From Cupriavidus basilensis OR16 (GTDB lineage: Bacteria; Pseudomonadota; Gammaproteobacteria; Burkholderiales; Burkholderiaceae), in contig NZ_AHJE01000075.1 of assembly GCF_000243095.1 (NCBI RefSeq), positions 1-36,996 of the forward strand: a stretch of 36,996 nt of DNA, written 5' to 3'. Numbering within the stretch: position 1 is the stretch's first letter; each line of letters begins with the position of its first letter. Under the pieces are notes generated by a model, which was not told the origin of the DNA, ran no database searches, and saw only the letters and a list, made by a program, of their open reading frames with translations. The translations under genes were made by a program, and so were the position numbers. This document shows positions 1 through 8,028 of the stretch, in pieces.

Positions 1-1158
1 TGCCGTGAGCTACCACGCCTTCGCGCAGTGGCTGGCGGCGGACGGGCTGGCCGCGCCCAGCATGCGGCGCGAGGCGCAGGCATGGCGATCGGCCTGATCG
101 CCGACCTCGCGGTCGGTACCGACGCGGGTGGCAGCCACGCCTGGGCGCGCCAAGATGAAATCCTGCCAGGCGTCTGCGCCGGCGCTCCGCCCGACCAGTA
201 CAACCCGATGGGCCAGGACTGGGGGATTTCCGTGTTCTCGCCGCGCGCGCTGCGCCGGCGGGGCTTCGGTGCCGTCATCGAGATGCTGCGCGCCAACCTG
301 GCTCAGGTGGGCGGCCTGCGCATCGACCATGCGCTGGGTTTGGCGCGCATGTGGCTGGTGCCCGATAGTGCGCCGCCCGCCGCAGGCGCCTACCTGCGCT
401 TCCCGTTCGATGACCTGCAGCGGCTGATCGCGCTGGAATCCTGGCGGCACCGCGCCGTCATCATCGGCGAGAACCTCGGCACCGTGCCGGCGACCTTCAA
501 CGCCAGCCTGGCCGCGCGCGGCATGCTCGGCATCGACGTGCTGTGGTTCGAGCGCGAGCGCGACAGTGTGCCGGCCGATGCCGGGGACGCAACGGCGCAA
601 GCCACCACCTCCGCTACCTCCGCCGCTCCGCCCGTGCCCGCCTTCCTGCCACCCGAGCGCTGGCCGCCCGAGGCGGTGGCCACCACGACCACCCATGACC
701 TGCCCACGGTGGCCGGCTGGTGGGCCGGCCGCGACATCATCTGGCGCGCGCGCCTGGGCCAGCTTGGCGCCGACGAAACCGAGTCCGGCGCCCTGGCCGC
801 GCGTGCCCGCGAGCGCGCAGCGCTATGGCAGGCGCTGAGCGCCGCCGGCCTGGCGCGTGGACCAGAACCCAGCCTCGACCATCCACCACTTGAAGCCATC
901 CTGGCCTGGCTCGGGCGCGCCCGCACGCCGCTGCGCCTGGTACCGTTGGAAGACCTGCTGGGCGCCGGCGAGCAGCCCAACCTGCCCGGCACGGTGTCGG
1001 GCCACCCCAACTGGCAACGCCGGCTCGACGCCGACGTGCGTACGCTGTTTTCCGACCCGTCGGTGCGCCGGCGCATTGCCGCGCTGGGCAGTGCGAGCAC
1101 CGGCGGACATGGCGCACCGGCGGATCGAATCCCCGATAACCCGGAAGAGAGGCACTAA
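1..1158 (+). CDS. malQ: 4-alpha-glucanotransferase (amylomaltase), C-terminal part
   Basis: GH77 amylomaltase, which transfers 1,4-alpha-glucan segments between maltodextrins in the cytoplasm. The 5' end lies outside the window; about 385 of the family's roughly 700 residues are present. Visible GH77 motifs: QYNPMGQDWG, the nucleophile region RIDHALGL (nt 319-342), the acid/base region IIGENLGTVP (nt 460-489) and TTTTHDLPTVAGWW (nt 682-723). The first ~54 bases read correctly in frame 2 (SYHAFAQWLAADGLAA), while everything after about base 55 reads in frame 1 (AQHAAR, then GMAIGLIADLAVG). There is therefore a one-base loss, or a two-base gain, near 52-58. The stop TAA at 1156-1158 directly touches the treY start, so the two genes are co-transcribed. 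Family assignment is firm; whether the frameshift is real is not. Confidence 0.92.
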   Translation, partial: CRELPRLRAVAGGGRAGRAQHAARGAGMAIGLIADLAVGTDAGGSHAWARQDEILPGVCAGAPPDQYNPMGQDWGISVFSPRALRRRGFGAVIEMLRANLAQVGGLRIDHALGLARMWLVPDSAPPAAGAYLRFPFDDLQRLIALESWRHRAVIIGENLGTVPATFNASLAARGMLGIDVLWFERERDSVPADAGDATAQATTSATSAAPPVPAFLPPERWPPEAVATTTTHDLPTVAGWWAGRDIIWRARLGQLGADETESGALAARARERAALWQALSAAGLARGPEPSLDHPPLEAILAWLGRARTPLRLVPLEDLLGAGEQPNLPGTVSGHPNWQRRLDADVRTLFSDPSVRRRIAALGSASTGGHGAPADRIPDNPEERH

Positions 1159-3786
1159 ATGTCCCAAGCCTGCCTGCCGCCCCGCGCCACGGCTCGCCTG
1201 CAGCTGCACGCCGGCTTCACCTTCGGGCACGCTGCCGAGCAGGTCGATTACTACGCGGCACTCGGTGTCAGCCATCTTTACCTCTCGCCGATCTTCAGCG
1301 CGCGCCCGGGCTCGACCCACGGCTACGACGTCACCGATTTCCGCGCCATCAATCCCGAGCTGGGTGGCGAGGCCGGCTTCTACCGATTTGCCGAACGCGC
1401 CCGCGAACACAGCCTGGGGCTGGTGCTGGACATCGTGCCCAACCACATGGCGGCCAGTGCCGATCACAACCCCTGGTGGCGCGATGTGCTGGCGCGGGGC
1501 GAGCAAAGTGCCTACGCCCATCACTTCGATATCGACTGGCATTCGTCCGACCCGGACCTGCACGGACGCGTGCTGCTGCCCATCCTGGGCAAGCCGTACT
1601 GGGAGGCGCTGTGCGGCGGTGAGCTGACACTGCGCATCGATGCGCGGGCGGGCCAGCCGGTCGTGTGCTACGGCGAACATGCACTGCCGCTGGCGGACGA
1701 AACGTTCGATCCCGCCACGGCTGCGAGCCTGCCGGCCCGGCTCGACGGGCACGATGCCGCAGGCCGCGCCCGCCTGCACGCACTGCTGGAGCAACAGCAC
1801 TACCGGCTGGCCTGGTGGGCGACGGCCGCCGACGAGCTGAACTGGCGGCGCTTTTTCGAGATCAGCGAGCTGGTAGGCATGCGGGTGGAACAGCTGTCGG
1901 TATTCGAAGCGATCCACGGGCTGGTGTTGCAGTTGTTTCGCGAGGGCTGGATCGACGGCGTGCGGGTAGATCACGTGGACGGCCTGGCCGATCCGGCGGC
2001 CTACTGCAAGCGGCTGCGTGCCCACCTTACCGCGCTCGCGCCCGACCGGCCGCCCGCGCGCGCCATCGCGTGCCCGTGGCTGGTGATCGAGAAGATCCTG
2101 GCAGAGCGGGAGACGCTGCGCGCCGACTGGCTGGTGGACGGCACCACCGGCTACGACTTCATGAACGAAGTGGCCTGCGTGCTGCACGACGGCGCAGGTA
2201 CTGCCGCGCTCACAGCGCTCTGGCAGGAGATGAGCGGCGATACGCGCCACGTCCAAGCACAGGTGGAGTCGGCCCGCAGCCGTATGCTCAGCCATCACCT
2301 GGTCACCGAGTACGAAGGCGCTTGCCGCCGTCTGCATGCTTGCGCGCGCAGCGAGCCTGCCAGCCGCGACCTGACGCTGGCCAGCCTGCGGCGCGCGCTG
2401 GCGGCGCTGCTGGCGCCGCTGCAGGTCTATCGCACCTACTTCAGCGAGCGCGTACCGACCCGCGAGGACAAGGCGGCGCTGCAGCACGCTGCCGACGCCG
2501 CGCGCGCCAGGCTGGCCGCCACCGACCTGCCGGCGCTGGCACGCTTGCTGTCATGGCTGGCAGACCCGGCCGGCGACAGCATGGCGCTGCGCGAGGCGCG
2601 CACGCGCGTGCAGCAGTTGATGCCGCCGCTGGCCGCCAAGGCCACCGAGGACACCGTCTTCTACCGCTACGGCCGCTTGCTTTCGCGCAACGAGGTGGGC
2701 AGCAACCCCGCCACGCTGGCCGTGCCGCCCGAGGACTTCCACGCGCGCATGGCACAGCGCGCGCAGGCCTGGCCGAATGCCATGCTTGCCACCGCCACCC
2801 ACGACCACAAGCGCGGCGAGGATGCGCGCATGCGCCTGGCGGTGCTGAGCGAGCTGCCCGAAGCGTGGGCCGAAGCCGTCAGGCTGTGGGAGATGCGGTG
2901 CCGGCCCTTGCTGGCGCGCTTGCCGTGCGGGCCCGACGGCGCAGACCGGTTGATGCTGTACCAGACGCTGGCCGGAGCCTGGCCAGCCGGACTGGAGCCG
3001 GGCCACGCGCAGGGCGTATCGGCGTTCCTTGCCCGCATGCAAGCCTGGCAGTTGAAATCGATCCGGGAAGCCAAGCGGCACGGCAGTTGGACCAGTCCCG
3101 ACATCGCCTATGAGCAAGGCTGCGCCGCCTTTCTCGATGCGCTCGGCGCCGACACCTCCGCGGGCGGAGTGCTAGGGCAGATCGCCCGGTTTGCCCGCAG
3201 CATCGCCGTGCCCGGCGCCATCAACAGCCTGACGCAGACCCTGGTGCAACTGACAGCGCCCGGCGTGCCCGACCGCTACCAGGGCACCGAGGGCTGGGAT
3301 CTCAGCCTGGTCGATCCCGACAACCGCCGCCCGGTGGATTTCGAAGCGCTGCGCGCCCAGTTGGCCGACACATCCGGGTGGCCCGAATGGCTCGCCAACT
3401 GGCACGACGGCCGCCTCAAGTTGCAACTGATCCGCAGCGTGCTGGCTGCGCGGCGCGTCAATGCCCGATTGTTCGCCGCGGGCGACTATTGCCCAATCGC
3501 GCTGGTCGGACCGCTCGCCGTGCACGCGCTTGCCTTCGGGCGCCGCCATGGACAGGAGCAAGCACTGGTGGTCGGCACGCGACTGGCCGCGCGCCTGAGC
3601 GAGAGAGACCGACCAATGCTGGCGCCCGCGCAATGGCGCGACACCGCACTTCAGGTGGCGCACCGGCTGAACAGTCGCTGGGTGGAGGTACTGACCAATC
3701 GGCCGCTGGTCGCGCGCGAAGGCCGCCTAGCCTTGGCCGAGGTGCTGGAAATGCTGCCGGTGGCGCTGCTGCTACGCACTGCGTGA
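1159..3786 (+). CDS. treY: Malto-oligosyltrehalose synthase
   Basis: GH13 enzyme that isomerises the reducing-end glucose of maltodextrins to an alpha,alpha-1,1 linkage, the first step of the TreY/TreZ trehalose route in the cytoplasm. The 875 residues are complete and of normal family length. Family blocks in order: YLSPIFSARPGSTHGYDV (41-58), DIVPNHMA (91-98), the nucleophile region GVRVDHVDGLADP with Asp271, the acid/base region WLVIEKILAERE with Glu311, GTTGYDFMN, TEDTVFYRYGRLLSRNEVG (497-515), THDHKRGEDAR with Asp549, and PGVPDRYQGTEGWD near residue 695. The start ATG follows the malQ stop with no gap and is preceded by GAAGAGAGG, so translation is coupled. TreZ is not in the window and probably lies upstream of malQ. 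No defect is seen. Confidence 0.97.
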   Translation: MSQACLPPRATARLQLHAGFTFGHAAEQVDYYAALGVSHLYLSPIFSARPGSTHGYDVTDFRAINPELGGEAGFYRFAERAREHSLGLVLDIVPNHMAASADHNPWWRDVLARGEQSAYAHHFDIDWHSSDPDLHGRVLLPILGKPYWEALCGGELTLRIDARAGQPVVCYGEHALPLADETFDPATAASLPARLDGHDAAGRARLHALLEQQHYRLAWWATAADELNWRRFFEISELVGMRVEQLSVFEAIHGLVLQLFREGWIDGVRVDHVDGLADPAAYCKRLRAHLTALAPDRPPARAIACPWLVIEKILAERETLRADWLVDGTTGYDFMNEVACVLHDGAGTAALTALWQEMSGDTRHVQAQVESARSRMLSHHLVTEYEGACRRLHACARSEPASRDLTLASLRRALAALLAPLQVYRTYFSERVPTREDKAALQHAADAARARLAATDLPALARLLSWLADPAGDSMALREARTRVQQLMPPLAAKATEDTVFYRYGRLLSRNEVGSNPATLAVPPEDFHARMAQRAQAWPNAMLATATHDHKRGEDARMRLAVLSELPEAWAEAVRLWEMRCRPLLARLPCGPDGADRLMLYQTLAGAWPAGLEPGHAQGVSAFLARMQAWQLKSIREAKRHGSWTSPDIAYEQGCAAFLDALGADTSAGGVLGQIARFARSIAVPGAINSLTQTLVQLTAPGVPDRYQGTEGWDLSLVDPDNRRPVDFEALRAQLADTSGWPEWLANWHDGRLKLQLIRSVLAARRVNARLFAAGDYCPIALVGPLAVHALAFGRRHGQEQALVVGTRLAARLSERDRPMLAPAQWRDTALQVAHRLNSRWVEVLTNRPLVAREGRLALAEVLEMLPVALLLRTA

Positions 3787-3826
3787 GAGCGCGACGTAAC
3801 CCGAAGTCCGGATCGCGAACCTCCCG

Positions 3827-3858
3827 AGTGCGTCAAGTGCGTCAAGTGCATCAAGTGC
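3827..3858. repeat. 9-bp tandem repeat AGTGCGTCA
   Basis: Three head-to-tail copies of AGTGCGTCA (the third reads AGTGCATCA) plus a partial fourth. They lie 40 bp past the treY stop, between treY and the convergent Gln-rich ORF. No function is evident. Confidence 0.7.
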
Positions 3859-3906
3859 GCGTGGCAGCACCGCGTGTTGCTGCCACACGCACCCGGATAG
3901 CTGCCT

Positions 3907-4161
3907 TTACGGCTGACGTTGGCCCCCTTGATGGCCCTGTTGACCACCCTGTTGACCACCCTGTTGACCACCCTGTTGCGAGCCACCGCGGACTTGCTGT
4001 TGCTGCTGGCCCTGGCCCTTGTCCTGGTTGCCCATCTGGCCGCCACCTTGCTGCCTCTTGTCCTGGTAGCTACCTTGCTGGCCAGCGCGCTGGCCGGATT
4101 GCGACTGGTCTTGCTGCTTCTGGCCCGATTGCGATTGGCCCGGTTGCTGTTGCTGTCCCAT
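3907..4161 (-). CDS. Gln/Gly-rich low-complexity small protein
   Basis: An 84-residue ORF made almost entirely of Gln, Gly and Ser with scattered Lys, Asp and Arg, beginning MGQQQQPGQSQSGQ. It includes three exact GGQQ units encoded by a 12-bp DNA repeat near its C-terminus. I placed the start at 4161 because GGAG lies six bases upstream. An in-frame ATG at 4215 would add the less repetitive MPIATTVMRQVRRVMETV. No transmembrane segment, signal peptide or folded domain is seen, so the product would be intrinsically disordered and hydrophilic. The composition loosely recalls small Gln/Lys/Gly-rich bacterial stress proteins, but the KGG signature of that group is not clearly present. It converges on treY and is divergent from the BON-domain gene. 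Function is unknown, and a non-coding repetitive tract cannot be excluded. Confidence 0.5.
   Translation of the reverse strand: MGQQQQPGQSQSGQKQQDQSQSGQRAGQQGSYQDKRQQGGGQMGNQDKGQGQQQQQVRGGSQQGGQQGGQQGGQQGHQGGQRQP
3937..3978. repeat. 12-bp tandem repeat within the Gln/Gly-rich ORF
   Basis: CTGTTGACCACC occurs three times exactly (3937-3972), followed by a partial copy CTGTTG. On the minus strand each unit encodes Gly-Gly-Gln-Gln. The 12-bp length keeps the frame, so copy-number change would alter protein length without frameshift. Confidence 0.85.
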
Positions 4162-4524
4162 TACCGTCTCCATGACGCGGCGGACTTGCCGCATTACCGT
4201 AGTCGCAATCGGCATACCAGCCTCGCGTCGTCCCGCTGTTGCCTCGGATAGCGCATGCCGGTGCGCGGAAGCGGCGTTGGCTTCATCTGTACGCTGGCCG
4301 GAATTACAAACCCTTGCTCCGAATTACACGCTTATCGATGTATCGAGGGAGTGGCATTCACGGCAGTTCACCACCGCTTAGGGCTTCTGCCAGCAGGTAC
4401 GCTCCTTGCGGCTCACGTTCCTGCGGTTTACGAGAACTCGTGGTTGCGATGCAGGCATCGCCCGCAAGTCACCTCGCGTTGCGCCGCATGGCGAACCGTC
4501 TGATCACACTATCAGGAGAGAGTG
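4162..4524. other. Divergent intergenic region with a spaced direct repeat
   Basis: This 363-bp gap lies between the Gln/Gly-rich ORF and the BON gene and must hold both promoters. GAATTACA occurs at 4301-4308 and again at 4321-4328, exactly 20 bp apart (about two helical turns on the same face). That is the geometry of a dimeric regulator site, but no regulator can be named. No RNA gene is recognisable. Confidence 0.4.
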
Positions 4525-4971
4525 ATGAACATTCCTGCACGAACCTTGCGCATGACCTTTGTTGCTGCAGCACTGGCGGCGGCTGCCGGTGGCGCGTTTG
4601 CGCTCGATACCGGCGGCTTCATGCGCGTCGCTACAGACACCACCATGGGTGTGTCACCTAACTCTGCCCCGGGCATGCCTGGCCGCGCCGAGGGTGACCG
4701 CGACCAGCAGCCCGCGGCCACCACTGACATGAGTGCCGACAAGGCCAAGCAAAGCGTCAGCGATAGCACCGTCACCTCCAAGGTGAAGGCCAAGCTGCTT
4801 GTCACCAAGGAGCTGAAGTCCACGGGCATTCACGTGAAGACCAAGAACGGCACGGTCAACCTGAGTGGTTCGGTGCCGACGCAGGAACAACATCAGCTCG
4901 CCGTAGATGCCACGCGTAGCGTCAACGGTGTGAGTTCGGTGAACGACGAACTGAAGGTGTTGTCGCAATAG
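4525..4971 (+). CDS. Periplasmic BON-domain protein
   Basis: A 148-residue OsmY-like secreted protein. The N-terminus is a clear Sec signal peptide (basic MNIPARTLR, a hydrophobic Ala-rich stretch, likely cleavage after GGAFA near residue 25). A low-complexity Gly/Asp/Pro linker follows, then one BON domain at about residues 80-145, with the pattern VKAKLLVTKELKSTGIHV, NGTVNLSGSVPT, GVSSVNDELKV. BON domains bind membranes or phospholipids, and single-BON secreted proteins are often induced by osmotic or envelope stress. The start ATG at 4525 has AGGAG (4514-4518) six bases upstream; a GTG one codon earlier is less likely. It stands alone. A weak hairpin, GCCCGC/GCGGGC at 4987-5009, follows and may help termination. 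Confidence 0.88.
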   Translation: MNIPARTLRMTFVAAALAAAAGGAFALDTGGFMRVATDTTMGVSPNSAPGMPGRAEGDRDQQPAATTDMSADKAKQSVSDSTVTSKVKAKLLVTKELKSTGIHVKTKNGTVNLSGSVPTQEQHQLAVDATRSVNGVSSVNDELKVLSQ

Positions 4972-5201
4972 CGATTGCGTCTGCCGGCCCGCTGGTGCTG
5001 CTTGCGGGCTTGCGCGCACCTGGCCCCGGTGGCGTCTCGTCTATGTTTCACGGATAGGGCTCGGGATAGATCAACTTGGCATGACTTCTCCAGCAGAGAG
5101 CATCCCGTGGCAGCCGTGCAACGTTAGGGTCGGGCTTTCCCAATTGCCTTATCAGTGCACTACTGTGGAAGTTCTTGGGCGTCAGGAAGTACGGAAATTC
5201 C

Positions 5202-5495
5202 ATGCACAACAACAAGATGATCGAGGCAGGGGTACGGGTAGGGCGACTAGTGACGCTGGGGCCGCAATACAAGTTGGGTGATGCCTATGTCTGCGACTGC
5301 CGATGCGATTGTGGCAAGCTCAAGACGATCCGGGCCAACAACCTCCGGAGTGGCGCAACCAAGTCGTGCGGCTGCCTGCTGAAGGAGTTGAGAGAAGGCG
5401 CTATGCGATCCAGCGCCAACCAGCGCCAACCCGGTGCATGCTCGCTGGTCGCCGGCATCGCCCGAGAGGATCAGGTAGCGGCCTATGGCCCATGA
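5202..5495 (+). CDS. Phage-type small protein with Cys cluster, probably truncated
   Basis: About 97 residues. The first ~70 match the N-terminal module seen in many phage and prophage proteins of the AP2/HNH-associated type: a VGRLV segment, then CDCRCDCGKLKTIRANNLRSG, then TKSCGCL. The Cys pairs suggest a small metal-binding or DNA-associated module. In fuller relatives this N-terminus is followed by an HNH or AP2-like DNA-binding part. Here the last ~30 residues look unrelated and the frame soon stops, so it is probably a remnant. The ATG at 5202 has only a weak upstream GGAAA; a TTG at 5175 is an alternative. Surrounding DNA is less GC-rich than the flanks, which fits foreign origin. No integrase or att site is seen. 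Confidence 0.55.
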   Translation: MHNNKMIEAGVRVGRLVTLGPQYKLGDAYVCDCRCDCGKLKTIRANNLRSGATKSCGCLLKELREGAMRSSANQRQPGACSLVAGIAREDQVAAYGP

Positions 5496-5531
5496 TTGCG
5501 AATGTTGCCCGTGGCGGAGGCGTCGGAACGC

Positions 5532-6110
5532 CTAGCCGAACGGAGCTGCGCCGATCCAGCGGGCGTGAATCCAGAATGCGAATACCGCCCAAGCGCCGAT
5601 CCCCGCAGCTAGCGTGAGCAAATCACCGGAGGTGGTTTCCACTGGGTACGTTACGCCCAAACGGCGATCGCGACGCCGTGAAACCACGAAGTCGGCGACT
5701 GCCCAAATTAGAAAGGTGCCGAACAACACAAGATCATGCAGCATGCCGGTCGCAAGCAGATGGCCAAACGCCCACACCTTGACTCCCGCAAGCATCGGAT
5801 GGCCGATCGCGGCTTTCAGCCGGTTTCTAGGCACATAGGCAGCGGCGAACAAGATGAACGCAGCGAGTGTGAGCAGTGCGTTCAAGTGACGTAGCCACAC
5901 CGCCGGTGCGTACAGCGGCACCGGCTGTTGGCGCGCCTGGCCAAAGCCCCACACGATGAGGACGAACCCTGCAATCGACACGAGCGAGTAGAGGCCCTTC
6001 CAGGCATTTCCTCCGACCTTTGATATCTGACGAGTACGCCAGTCGTCAGCGAAGATCCGCACCGAGTGCACCCCAAGAAAGATCGCAAGGCCGACTATCA
6101 ATATCGCCAT
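5532..6110 (-). CDS. NnrU family integral membrane protein
   Basis: A 192-residue protein with about five hydrophobic segments and the NnrU pattern: LGVHSVRIFADDWR near the N-terminus, WKGLYSLVSIAGFVLIVWGF, LYAPAVWLRH, IGHPMLAGVKVWAFGHLLATG with its conserved His residues, and a Trp-rich C-terminus. NnrU was named from nitric oxide reductase clusters and is related to NnrS/isoprenylcysteine-methyltransferase-like membrane folds; its biochemical role is unclear. I chose the ATG at 6110 because GGAG lies nine bases upstream and the hydrophobic segment starts immediately. It is a single gene on the minus strand with no denitrification genes nearby, so nitrogen-oxide metabolism should not be assumed. 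Confidence 0.88.
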   Translation of the reverse strand: MAILIVGLAIFLGVHSVRIFADDWRTRQISKVGGNAWKGLYSLVSIAGFVLIVWGFGQARQQPVPLYAPAVWLRHLNALLTLAAFILFAAAYVPRNRLKAAIGHPMLAGVKVWAFGHLLATGMLHDLVLFGTFLIWAVADFVVSRRRDRRLGVTYPVETTSGDLLTLAAGIGAWAVFAFWIHARWIGAAPFG

Positions 6111-6298
6111 GACCGAAACTCCAGGAAGAGTTGCACTGCGAAGCATTCCGGCGAGCGCCTACCATAGCTGGCGGCGACCTCATCACATCGGCAACGCTGA
6201 ACTGAACGCACCCCCGCCCAGCGTTCACTATGCCGGTTGTCCGAGATCGAATTCTTCCATATCGTCGCCGCGATGCGGTCTCGGTTCCTTTCAGCGCC

Positions 6299-6763
6299 TC
6301 ACGGCACCAGCTGGATGTCGCCCGGGGCCTGTGGCGGCAGCTTGATCGCGAGGACCTTGAATTCGCCGCTGGTCGGTACGGATCCAGCATGAACCGTGCC
6401 TTTAGGGATAACGATCAGGTCGCCGGCATGGACTTGGCGCTGCTCGCTCCCCAACCAGAACGTGCCGCTTCCCGAGATGACGTACTGGATTTCATCGGAG
6501 CCCATATGCGTGTGCTTGGGCACGTTGCCGGCCTGCACCGCGATGGTTCCAGACGGCGTCGCGACTAGGCTCTTTGTACGCAACGTCCCCAAGTTCGGCA
6601 CCTGTGCGCCGATATCGGCATCGGTCATGGCCGACAGGTCTAGGATCTGCGCCGATATCGTCGGTGGCGGCGTCTGAGCCCCTGCCGGCGTGGTCAGGTG
6701 GGATGCAAAAAGGCCGCAAGCAAATGCGGCCGGAATAGCTGCAAGAGAGACATAGCGACGCAT
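6299..6763 (-). CDS. Secreted single-domain cupin protein
   Basis: A 154-residue periplasmic protein. Residues 1-29 form a Sec signal peptide (basic MRRYVS, hydrophobic stretch, cleavage likely after PAGA). The rest is one cupin barrel. Motif 1 is HTHMGSDEIQYVISGSG, giving two His and a Glu as metal ligands; motif 2 is GDLIVIPKGTVHAG with the third His. A metal site is thus complete, but cupins range from dioxygenases and isomerases to binding proteins, so the reaction cannot be named. The ATG at 6763 has AGGAG eight bases upstream; a longer upstream frame has no comparable signal. It is divergent from the DUF347 gene across a 373-bp gap. Confidence 0.87.
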   Translation of the reverse strand: MRRYVSLAAIPAAFACGLFASHLTTPAGAQTPPPTISAQILDLSAMTDADIGAQVPNLGTLRTKSLVATPSGTIAVQAGNVPKHTHMGSDEIQYVISGSGTFWLGSEQRQVHAGDLIVIPKGTVHAGSVPTSGEFKVLAIKLPPQAPGDIQLVP

Positions 6764-7136
6764 GGTCTTTTCTCCTTTCGTTTGTCTGCGCGTGTTGTGT
6801 AACGCAACAGCGGCCCGGCAGCGCAGTGTTTCCGTCGAATTGTCGCACCGGCGAACAGCTTGTGTATCACTAGGGGAAACCCTGCGGATGGTTTCTGCAA
6901 GCACCTGCCGCTTAGAACGCGCGTGTTTATTGATTTCCTCGTCGATACGTTTCGCGAGCAGCGGCTCGCGGTACGGTTTGATGGTCGTTGACCGCTGCTG
7001 CCACGCGGCGCTTGACCCCATCCTCTGCGCCACAACGCGGCCTTAATGCTGCCTTAATCCAGCATGAACTAGTATCTGGCAATCCTTGCGCTGGCAGGAG
7101 CCTGCCGCGCCAAGCCCAACATCGAAGGAGCTCAAC
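6764..7136. other. Divergent promoter region between cupin and DUF347 genes
   Basis: A 373-bp gap of lower GC than the flanks, holding the promoters of the minus-strand cupin gene and the plus-strand DUF347 gene. The only clear signals are close to the DUF347 gene: the response-regulator-type direct repeat and the overlapping ATGCTG/CAGCAT inverted repeat (7046-7051 and 7060-7065). A minus-strand open frame runs through much of the gap but has no start signal or recognisable protein. Confidence 0.5.
7042..7058 (+). promoter_or_regulatory. PmrA/OmpR-family-like box
   Basis: The sequence is CTTAAT-GCTGC-CTTAAT, a direct repeat with 11-bp period. It equals the PmrA-box consensus described in enterobacteria (CTTAAT-N5-CTTAAT) and is typical of OmpR-class response regulators. 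A possible -10, TAGTAT (7070-7075), begins 11 bp after the second half-site, so the box would overlap the -35 position, as in activated promoters. The DUF347 start codon lies 78 bp downstream. The regulator is not in the window. Confidence 0.55.
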
Positions 7137-7913
7137 ATGACTGCACGTCCCAGCTACGAGCCCAGCGCCGCTGCGGTTAGCAAAGTGCCGGAAGTTACAC
7201 TGGCATTCTGGCTGATCAAGATCGCCGCGACCACCCTCGGGGAGACCGGCGGCGATGCGCTGTCCATGACGATGGGACTAGGCTACCTGGTCAGCACAGC
7301 GATCTTCGCGGCGGTGTTCCTGGTGGCAGTCTACGCCCAGGTGCGCGCCAAGCGCTTCCAACCGCTGCTGTACTGGACCACCATCGTGGCCACCACCATG
7401 GTCGGCACGACACTGGCGGACTTCGCCGACCGCTCGCTCGGCGTCGGCTACGCCGGCGGATCCACGCTGCTCTCGCTAATGCTGCTGCTGTCGCTGGTGT
7501 TGTGGTATCGCTGGCTTGGCACGGTCTCGGTCGGCAGCGTGCATTCGCCGCGTGCCGAGTTGTGCTACTGGGTCACCATCATGTTCTCGCAGACGCTCGG
7601 CACGGCGCTGGGAGACTGGACTGCCGACACGGCTGGGATGGGCTACGTTGGCGGCATGGCGATCTTCGGCTCGCTGCTGGCATTGCTTGCCCTGGCCTAC
7701 TACCGCACGCGCATCTCGCGCACGCTGCTGTTCTGGGCGGCCTTCATCCTGACGCGCCCGCTCGGAGCCGTGGTGGGCGATTTCCTGGACAAGCCAATGC
7801 AATCCGGCGGGCTTGCATTGGGGCGTTTCAGTGCTTCGGCAGCGCTGCTAGGCTTCATGGCGCTTTGCCTCCTGCTGATGCCGCAGCGGGCCGCTGCCCG
7901 GGCCCAACACTAG
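7137..7913 (+). CDS. DUF347 (COG4705) repeat membrane protein
   Basis: A 258-residue integral membrane protein built from four copies of the DUF347 repeat, each starting at a T-x-G-(E/T)-x-x-x-D motif: ATTLGETGGD (31-40), TTMVGTTLADF (~87-97), SQTLGTALGDW (~152-162), TRPLGAVVGDF (~205-215). Between them lie pairs of hydrophobic helices, eight or so in total. The acidic/Thr/Gly motifs inside membrane repeats suggest an ion- or metal-handling channel or transporter, but that is inference; no activity is established to my knowledge. The start ATG has AAGGAG (7125-7130) six bases upstream. The PmrA-like box suggests two-component control by an envelope or metal signal. Confidence 0.88.
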   Translation: MTARPSYEPSAAAVSKVPEVTLAFWLIKIAATTLGETGGDALSMTMGLGYLVSTAIFAAVFLVAVYAQVRAKRFQPLLYWTTIVATTMVGTTLADFADRSLGVGYAGGSTLLSLMLLLSLVLWYRWLGTVSVGSVHSPRAELCYWVTIMFSQTLGTALGDWTADTAGMGYVGGMAIFGSLLALLALAYYRTRISRTLLFWAAFILTRPLGAVVGDFLDKPMQSGGLALGRFSASAALLGFMALCLLLMPQRAAARAQH

Positions 7914-8028
7914 CTGCCTGGGGCAAGCCGCCCGTGCTACTGTCCACCCTGCCCGCCGCTTTCCTGCAAAACCAGGCCGAGCATTGCGCGCAACGGGCGC
8001 AGGCCTGGAGGCGTCTCGCCGCACCCGC

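Noticed and set aside
823..2487. Long open frame on the minus strand across malQ/treY
   Set aside because: It is antisense to treY and malQ, which carry clear GH77/GH13 motifs. The frame is open only because of high GC and codon bias.
3827..3978. Possible CRISPR array
   Set aside because: The 9- and 12-bp units are contiguous tandem repeats without spacers.
6764..7033. N-terminal extension of the cupin gene
   Set aside because: The ATG at 6763 has an AGGAG site and starts a normal signal peptide; the extension would bury it.
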